Assembly: GCA_910578405.1 (NCBI GenBank)
Contig: CAJTQO010000042.1
Location: 1 to 28,430, forward strand
Reading direction: 5' to 3'
Source: an uncultured Lachnospiraceae bacterium
GTDB lineage: Bacteria; Bacillota; Clostridia; Lachnospirales; Lachnospiraceae
Length of the DNA: 28,430 bases
This document shows, piece by piece, positions 22,849-28,430 of the stretch. Positions within the stretch are counted from its first letter, which is position 1; each line of letters opens with the position of its first letter. Position numbers and translations under genes: made by a program. Below the pieces are notes generated by a model. It was not told the DNA's origin. It did not search any database and was given only the letters and a program-made list of their open reading frames with translations.

Positions 22849-24564
22849 TTACCATCTGCGCCAGGTGAGGTAGACGATGACCATCAGGGCTAAAGTGGCG
22901 CAAACCCCGGCGCGCGCCAGGCGGGCGCCGGCGTTTTGGACGGTTCCGGCGGCGTACAGGCGGCTGCCGTCGGCTAAACCGATGGCATTGTATACAAGGC
23001 AGACTGCAATGTAGCGGAAATCGCTGCTGCAAGTAAAAGGATAGTTTAGAGCAAATAAGAGGAAGCTGAATAAAAATGCAAGGTAGCCGGCAGAGAGGTA
23101 GAGCGCCTCAAGGCCGGCTTTTGCCGCGTCCGCTTTCCGGATTTCCTTTTGCGCCATTTTAGCCTTTCGACATTGGGCGGCGAGGAAGAGGGCAGCGCAG
23201 GCGGTGGCAAAAAGGATGGCGGCAGGATAAGCGGCCTGACAAAAAAGCAGGGGGAGTCCGGTCAGGTCAGAGGGGTATTCTTCCGCAAAGAGGGAGGTCT
23301 GGAATAGTATAACCCAGATGTTGTGGTTAGCCTCCCCGCTTAGGGCATGGAAAGGAAAGACAAAATGCCAGTCAGACAGGGAGGGAAGGCCGATTCTGGA
23401 CCATATGCCATAGTTTCCGGTATACATAACAGAGGACTCCGTTGCGGAGGAAATCCCTGGTTTTACATGGAAGCGGAGCAGGTTACGGGCAATCCAGCTA
23501 AGGCCGATGGTTCCGGCTGTGCAGCCAAACAGGAAGTAGCGGAAAAGGCAACGGCGGATGGCCGGCTTGTTTCCTGTGCGCAGTTCATGGAGGAAGTCGC
23601 ACAGGAATACAAGTCCCGTGGGAAGGGCAATTACGGCGGCATTGATTTTGCATAGTATGCCTAAACCGATGGAGATAGCGATAAGGAGCAGGTTTAGGCA
23701 GGTTTTGTCCTGGAGCCACCGGAGGGTGGCGAGGATGGCGGCGGTCAGCAGGAGGGTGGAAAGCATGTCATTGTTTACGCTGCCGGACATAATGGTCAGG
23801 GCAGGATGGATGGCAACCAGTAAAAGCCCGGCATACAGCCCTTTGCCTGTGGCGTTTATTCGTTTCAGGATACGGTAGGTAAGCAGCATAAGTAAACCTG
23901 AATAGAACAGCGGCAGGATCTGCAGGTTTTCAAAAGCCAAGTCTTCCGCCATGCCAAGGGAAGTCAGGAAAAAAAGCCAAAGGCCGGAAAGGATATAATG
24001 CAGGGGTGGGTGGTAATAGGAAAAATACTGGTAGGGATTTATGTCCGGCAGTTTATGGAATTTATAGATATATTCGATGTAGCCTATGTGCCCCGGGTTG
24101 ATTTGGGGGCTGGCAATGCCGGTGTAAAAGCCTTCATCATGCTGTCTGTCGTACAGGCCGGACAACAAAACATACCAGCAGTGGAGCAGCATACCACAAA
24201 ATAGAAGAAAGAAAACAACATGTTCTTCGCTTAGCGTGCGGCGGGAACGAAAAACAAGCAAAGCGGCAGAGGCGAGGGCAAAAAGAATCAGGCAACCGCC
24301 TGTGATGCAGCTTGCGGGGAGGGCGGCTAAGGATTGGACGCCCTGCATAAGGGTAGTAACGGCGCACAAAAGCAGAAGCATGGGCAGGAAGAAACGTTCT
24401 GTCTGAGGTTTGGCTGAAAGAGCATTGGCCTTCCGGGAAACAGGGGCTTTTGGGGAACGGGAGGCTTTATGGAATGCGGAGGGTTTTTTAGAAAGGGAGG
24501 CTTTGGGGTAATGGGAGGTTTTGTGGAATGGGGAGGATTTTTGGGAGAGAGTTTTATGCGGCAT
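22849..24564 (-). CDS. GT-C-like multi-spanning membrane glycosyltransferase (GT39-like)
   Basis: Large polytopic membrane protein, 571 residues and about 12 hydrophobic segments. An acidic pair in the first large loop (YDRQHDEGFYTG) and the YYHPPLHYILSG motif are typical of lipid-linked-sugar-dependent (GT-C/PMT-like) transferases, which add sugars on the outer face of the membrane; the exact reaction is unknown. The start at 24564 is supported by AAAGGA eight bases upstream. Residues 1-58 form an unusual basic Ser/Pro/His/Lys tail made of two 18-residue repeats. It is transcribed away from the acyltransferase gene and is probably part of the same surface glycan locus. Confidence 0.75.
   Translation of the reverse strand: MPHKTLSQKSSPFHKTSHYPKASLSKKPSAFHKASRSPKAPVSRKANALSAKPQTERFFLPMLLLLCAVTTLMQGVQSLAALPASCITGGCLILFALASAALLVFRSRRTLSEEHVVFFLLFCGMLLHCWYVLLSGLYDRQHDEGFYTGIASPQINPGHIGYIEYIYKFHKLPDINPYQYFSYYHPPLHYILSGLWLFFLTSLGMAEDLAFENLQILPLFYSGLLMLLTYRILKRINATGKGLYAGLLLVAIHPALTIMSGSVNNDMLSTLLLTAAILATLRWLQDKTCLNLLLIAISIGLGILCKINAAVIALPTGLVFLCDFLHELRTGNKPAIRRCLFRYFLFGCTAGTIGLSWIARNLLRFHVKPGISSATESSVMYTGNYGIWSRIGLPSLSDWHFVFPFHALSGEANHNIWVILFQTSLFAEEYPSDLTGLPLLFCQAAYPAAILFATACAALFLAAQCRKAKMAQKEIRKADAAKAGLEALYLSAGYLAFLFSFLLFALNYPFTCSSDFRYIAVCLVYNAIGLADGSRLYAAGTVQNAGARLARAGVCATLALMVIVYLTWRRW
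24430..24540 (-). repeat. 54-bp in-frame duplication in the N-terminal tail of the GT-C-like protein
   Basis: Residues 9-26 (KSSPFHKTSHYPKASLSK) and 27-44 (KPSAFHKASRSPKAPVSR) align without gaps. The tail precedes the first membrane helix and would be cytoplasmic and strongly basic. Confidence 0.7.
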
Positions 24565-24890
24565 AATGTTAAATCCTTTCTGTATCTTATGGTATATGGC
24601 CCAGGTGCATAACGGATGCATTTTGTTATAATTTGCAGTTTTGCATGGGGCCTGCCTTCTGCCTGTTTCTCTGCCTGGCTCCGGCTGCCGGGTATGGGCG
24701 GCAGAGGTTATACTGCACAAGGCGGCAGGAGGAATTGTCAAATTGTGATATAATTCGTTTCATTATAGCATATTTCTTAATTTTTTTGTATAATAAGAAA
24801 TGATAAAAACAGGAAAAATTTTTCGGCTGTTTTCATTTGCTTCTGATATGTCATTATGTTATAGCGCGCAAGCAATGGAATGGAGGTATG
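24565..24890. promoter_or_regulatory. Divergent intergenic region of the surface-glycan genes
   Basis: This 326-bp gap separates the minus-strand GT-C gene from the plus-strand acyltransferase gene. The stretch 24740-24840 is very A/T-rich and holds TATAAT on the plus strand at 24749-24754 and 24789-24794 and on the minus strand at 24767-24762, none with a convincing -35. A CTCTGCC/GGCAGAG inverted repeat lies near 24670-24706. No coding region is supported. Confidence 0.4.
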
Positions 24891-26063
24891 ATGGAGAAGG
24901 GAACGTTCTGGGGAAAGAGTGGGGAAGGAGCTAAAGGGGGGAGCTTTGGGGGAAAGAAGGAAAATGTGCAATTGCGTGCGCTGTCTGCGGTGGGTATTTT
25001 GCTGGTGGTGGCGGGACATGCGGATTTTCCTGTCTTTGATTTAGGAGGGCTATTTCCTTACTATTCTTTTCATGTGGCTCTTTTTGTGTTTATATCCGGG
25101 TACTTTTATGAGGAAGAGGCTCAAAAGGCGGTTGGGGGATATTGTAAAAGGAAGTTATGGAGGTTGCTGCTTCCTTATTACATATGGAATGTATTTTATG
25201 GTCTGTTTGCCGGGGCATTGCGCAGGGGCGGATTTGCAGTGGGGCAGGGGATAGGGTGGAAAACATTGCTGTTAGAGCCGTTTTTGGGCGGGCATCAGTT
25301 TGGATGGAATTTTCCGGCGTGGTTTGTGCCGGCCTTGTTTAGTGTGGAGATGATAAACCTGGGGATGCGCAAAGCGCTGGAATGGCTGCATTTGAAAAAA
25401 GAGTGGATAATTTTGTCCGTATGCCTTATGATGGGGATAGGGACGGTCTGGCTTGCCAAAGGCGGGCATGTATGGGGATATTACAAATTTCCGGGGAGGC
25501 TTCTTTTTATGCTTCCTTGTTTTCAGATGGGACATTTTTATAAAAGCAGGCTGGAAAAATGGGATATTCTGCCCAATGGAGTCTATTTTGCCGGGGTGTT
25601 TGCGCTGCAATTGGCGATTGTGTTTACAAATGGCGGGCTGGCGTACAGTACGGTGTGGTGTACGGGATTTGCCAACGGGCCGTTAACGCCTTATCTTACG
25701 ATTGTGACAGGCATTGCGCTTTGGCTGCGTGTGGCGCGGATTCTTGCGCCGTTATTGGAACGGCTGCCGTTTGTGGAATGGGTGGGCAGGAACACATATG
25801 GGGTGATGATGCACCATATCCTCGGTTTTTTGGCAGTGAAGGGGATTTTGTACGGAATCAGCGTTTTAACGCCTTGGTGTGGGGATTTTGACAAAGCGGC
25901 ATTTCTGGCGGACGTCAATTATGTGTATGTGCCGGGAGGCGTGGAGGCGTTCCGGTGGGTGTATGTATTCGCCGGGATTGGAGCGGCGTTTTTGATACAA
26001 TGGTGCGAAAGGCGGATGTTAGGAAGACGGGGCGGGGCGGACGCTTCCTCTTTTCGTGGGTGA
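24891..26063 (+). CDS. Acyltransferase-3 family membrane protein (OafA/YrhL-like)
   Basis: Multi-pass membrane enzyme that transfers acetyl or similar groups to surface sugars. The 390-residue protein has about ten hydrophobic segments. Family marks near the start include LRALSAVGILLVVAGHADF with the catalytic-type His, FHVALFVFISGYFY, then RKLWRLLLPYYIWNVFYG and WFVPALF. Two ATGs occur in tandem (24888, 24891) behind GGAGGT at 24882-24887; the second gives the more usual spacing. The first 25 residues are a Gly/Lys/Glu tail not typical of the family. It is followed by another membrane protein gene on the same strand, suggesting a cell-envelope glycan operon. Confidence 0.88.
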   Translation: MEKGTFWGKSGEGAKGGSFGGKKENVQLRALSAVGILLVVAGHADFPVFDLGGLFPYYSFHVALFVFISGYFYEEEAQKAVGGYCKRKLWRLLLPYYIWNVFYGLFAGALRRGGFAVGQGIGWKTLLLEPFLGGHQFGWNFPAWFVPALFSVEMINLGMRKALEWLHLKKEWIILSVCLMMGIGTVWLAKGGHVWGYYKFPGRLLFMLPCFQMGHFYKSRLEKWDILPNGVYFAGVFALQLAIVFTNGGLAYSTVWCTGFANGPLTPYLTIVTGIALWLRVARILAPLLERLPFVEWVGRNTYGVMMHHILGFLAVKGILYGISVLTPWCGDFDKAAFLADVNYVYVPGGVEAFRWVYVFAGIGAAFLIQWCERRMLGRRGGADASSFRG

Positions 26064-26262
26064 TGTTTTACACAGGAAGATATGATGCAGAGCTTTTGGA
26101 GCGCGTGTGCAGGCGGTTGGCAGGGATAGGGAAGCTTGGCACGTGCGGTGGGAACGGAAGGAATGGAATCGTGAGAGCGGGTTGTGGGAAAGGAATGGGA
26201 ATGCGGCGCGTGCGGTAAGAGGGGAACGGAGGCAGTGGGAAGGGAATGGAGGAGCGTGGGAT
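26064..26262 (+). other. Purine-rich low-complexity spacer before the last gene
   Basis: About 200 bases dominated by GGAA, GGGA and GGAATGG runs on the plus strand, with several G-triplets. Part of it is an open frame continuous with the next gene, but composition and the better internal start argue that it is untranslated. Confidence 0.5.
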
Positions 26263-28344
26263 ATGATGTCAGGAAAGGGAAAATGGAAAGCATGGGGCAG
26301 AGGCAGGAAGCCGTGGGAGGCATGGCTGGTTTTGCTGGCAATGGCATTTGCGGCGGAAATATTTCTGTTTAATTTCTCGGCCTGGAGGAGTCTGTTCGCC
26401 CGGGATGGGATGGAATTTAGGGATATACGGGTGGAAGGCGGCGCAAAGGTAGCGTCGGACATTAGTAAGGAGCCGGCGTACGAAACGGCGGAAGGACTTT
26501 TGACGCTGTATATAGATGACCTGGTAAACGACCGGAAAATACATAATCTGCGGATGGAGCTTGCGGTTTCCGAGCCGGGGGCGATGATTCCATATACGGT
26601 GAGCCTTTCCGATGAGGGAAATTATTATCCTTATTCCCTGCCGGAACGGATATGGGCGCCTGGGCTTGTGAAAACCCATTATGTCCGTCTGCATCCGGCC
26701 GGGAAAGTATCAGGAATGAGTATACAGCTTACGGTTCCCGCCGGATGTCTGGTGGCGGTGGAAAGCGTCTGCGCCAATGTTAGGGCGCCGTTTGCATTCC
26801 GCCTGGTGAGGGTGGTTCTGGCATGGGTGGCTTTGTTGTTGACATATTATGCCAGGGCAGTGGGAAGAGGGAGCATGGAAGCCGGGAAGTGGATTGGGTC
26901 CGGGAGACAAAGGGCGGTGACGGCGGCTGCAATCCTGCTGTTAATAGGCATGGCATGGGCGTTGACCCAGGTGAATCCAATCTGCGTGGAGTCTCCCTGG
27001 CCGCATCATAAGCAGTACCAGGAGTTGGCGGAGGCCCTGGCAGACGGAAAGGTGAGCCTGGCCGCACAGCCTTCCGAAGAGCTGCTACAGGCAGAAAACC
27101 CGTATGACACGATTTACTTACAAGCCAATGGGATTCCATACCAGGCCGATTATGCATTTTATGAAGGGAAGTATTATGTTTATTTTGGGATTGTGCCGGA
27201 ACTGCTGCTTTATCTGCCATGTTATCTGCTGACCGGGCGTCATTTGCCGAATTATATGGCGGTGTTTCTTTTTTACAGCGGATTTATACTGGCAGTGTTT
27301 GCGCTTTACCGGGAAGTGGTCAAACAGTGGTTTGTGAATACCCCATTTTTTCTCTATATACTGGCCTGTGCCCTGACTGTTTGCAGCGGGAATTATTTAT
27401 TTGTCATTGCCCGGCCTGATTTGTATGACACACCGATTATGGCAGCCAATATGTTTACGGCTGCAGGGTTGTGGCTTTGGATTAAAGGAAAATATACGCT
27501 GCATCCTAAGCATAAGAAAATCGCTTATCTGTCCGGTTCGCTGTGCATGGCGTTGGTGGCGGGCTGCCGTCCGCAGATGTTGCTGTTTTCCTTCCTGGCC
27601 GTGCCTCTTTTTTGGGAAGAGACAGTGAAAAGACGGGAGCTGTTTGGAAAAAGAAACCTTTTGGAAACTTTTTCCATTTGCCTGCCTTATGCGTTGGTGG
27701 CGGCGGGGATTATGTATTACAATGCGATACGGTTTGGGTCGCCCTTTGATTTTGGCGCGGCTTACAGCTTAACCAGCAATGATATGACAAAGCGGACTTT
27801 CAGCCTGCACCAGGCTTTGCTTGGGGTATGGCATTATTTCCTGAAGCCTCCTGTGGTGGAGAGCGAATTCCCGTTCCTGCAGGGGATACAGATTGCGTCG
27901 GGGACTTATATGGGCAGGCTGAATGCGGAATATACCTATGGGGGGATTCTGGTATGCAATGCGTTTGCATGGCTGTTGGCGCTTTTGGGGCGTGAGAAAA
28001 GGATATTGAAACACAAAGGGATTTACGCGTTTGCGCTGGTGAATCTGGCGGCGTCGGCGGCGCTGGGGGTTGTGGATGTGACCGGGGCTGGGATTTTGCA
28101 GCGTTATATGGTGGATATGGTTTGGGGAATATTGTTTGTGTCTGTGTTTGTGCTGTTTTCGCTGTGGGAGGTGAGCAATGGCGCAGGAAGACGCAGGAGT
28201 TTCATGATGCTTTTGGGGGGGATTTGCGTACTGCAGGGGCTGTATGGCCTTGGGGTTGTGATGGGGAACGGGGATTTGAGCGTAAATGTGCTGGGCTCTA
28301 ATCCGGAGTTGTATTATTATTTGAAAAGTCTGTTGATGTTTTAA
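26263..28344 (+). CDS. Large multi-spanning membrane protein with extracytoplasmic domain, GT-C-like
   Basis: A 693-residue membrane protein. After one helix (WLVLLAMAFAAEIFLFNF) comes an extracytoplasmic beta-rich region (about 45-185), then about ten helices from residue 190. The stretch YQADYAFYEGKYYVYFGIVP, then LLLYLPCYLLTG, is a recurring signature of uncharacterised Clostridial surface-polysaccharide membrane proteins; a glycosyltransferase role is inference. GGAGGAG at 26248-26254, eight bases before the first of two ATGs (26263, 26266), supports this start; the frame is open back to 26107 but that segment is low-complexity Trp/Arg/Glu-rich. The stop lies 86 bp before the window edge, and no further feature is seen after it. 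Confidence 0.75.
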   Translation: MMSGKGKWKAWGRGRKPWEAWLVLLAMAFAAEIFLFNFSAWRSLFARDGMEFRDIRVEGGAKVASDISKEPAYETAEGLLTLYIDDLVNDRKIHNLRMELAVSEPGAMIPYTVSLSDEGNYYPYSLPERIWAPGLVKTHYVRLHPAGKVSGMSIQLTVPAGCLVAVESVCANVRAPFAFRLVRVVLAWVALLLTYYARAVGRGSMEAGKWIGSGRQRAVTAAAILLLIGMAWALTQVNPICVESPWPHHKQYQELAEALADGKVSLAAQPSEELLQAENPYDTIYLQANGIPYQADYAFYEGKYYVYFGIVPELLLYLPCYLLTGRHLPNYMAVFLFYSGFILAVFALYREVVKQWFVNTPFFLYILACALTVCSGNYLFVIARPDLYDTPIMAANMFTAAGLWLWIKGKYTLHPKHKKIAYLSGSLCMALVAGCRPQMLLFSFLAVPLFWEETVKRRELFGKRNLLETFSICLPYALVAAGIMYYNAIRFGSPFDFGAAYSLTSNDMTKRTFSLHQALLGVWHYFLKPPVVESEFPFLQGIQIASGTYMGRLNAEYTYGGILVCNAFAWLLALLGREKRILKHKGIYAFALVNLAASAALGVVDVTGAGILQRYMVDMVWGILFVSVFVLFSLWEVSNGAGRRRSFMMLLGGICVLQGLYGLGVVMGNGDLSVNVLGSNPELYYYLKSLLMF

Positions 28345-28430
28345 GCGGATGGGCGCAATTCCAATGGGATTCGTGTATGTAGGCGGCGCGCTGCCCTCAA
28401 TTGATTTCGTGAAAAGGGGAGGCAAGGGGT

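Noticed and set aside
27769..28425. 218-codon minus-strand frame at the window end
   Set aside because: His/Pro/Gln-rich reverse reading of membrane helices; no ribosome site or family match.

Overview
The window looks like a chromosomal segment of a gut-type Lachnospiraceae (Clostridia, Bacillota). The signs are a stand-alone AICAR transformylase, a YesM/YesN-type two-component pair beside a sugar ABC transporter, a Cys-type sulfatase of the kind matured under anaerobiosis, strong AGGAGG ribosome sites, and mid-range base composition. The genus is inference; no rRNA or tRNA gene was seen.

Layout. (1) 161-4696, plus strand: housekeeping genes for purine synthesis (AICAR transformylase), dCMP deaminase, a methyl-accepting chemotaxis protein and peptidase T, closed by a hairpin at 4748-4789. 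(2) 4848-10053: a patch of small accessory genes. A zinc-ribbon protein, a WYL regulator and a TetR regulator lie on the minus strand. An AraC/GyrI-like regulator, a broken-looking small gene, a NUDIX hydrolase and a RibD-C/DHFR-like reductase lie on the plus strand. The TetR gene has two identical-design palindromic operators built into its own promoter. The 400 bp before the AraC gene hold a MITE-like repeat with perfect 11-bp inverted ends.

(3) 10492-22817 is the main find. A PdaB-like polysaccharide deacetylase gene is cut in two. Its N-terminal third lies at 10492-10802 and its C-terminal part at 22403-22817, with 11,600 bp between them. Joining the halves at a shared GG restores one open frame of about 241 codons. 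The insert carries a large serine recombinase just inside its left end, and the reconstructed attB and attP are both imperfect dyads centred next to the GG, as expected for a serine integrase. The cargo is one minus-strand block: sensor kinase, AraC-type response regulator, lipoprotein solute-binding protein, two permeases and a sulfatase. It reads as a regulated import and desulfation module for a sulfated glycan or sugar. The recombinase has a 30-bp tandem repeat adding about 87 residues between its recombinase domain and zinc ribbon. The non-coding spacers of the cargo operon are full of stem-loops, some repeated with compensatory base changes.

(4) 22849-28344: envelope glycan genes, namely a GT-C-like multi-spanning membrane protein (minus), an acyltransferase-3 protein and a second large membrane protein (plus).

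How the parts may work together (inference): the kinase senses an extracellular sugar ligand, its AraC-type regulator turns on the binding-protein operon, and the transporter and cytoplasmic sulfatase process the substrate. The island moved in by site-specific recombination at the cost of the deacetylase gene, whose second half also lacks the usual HxxxH metal ligands.
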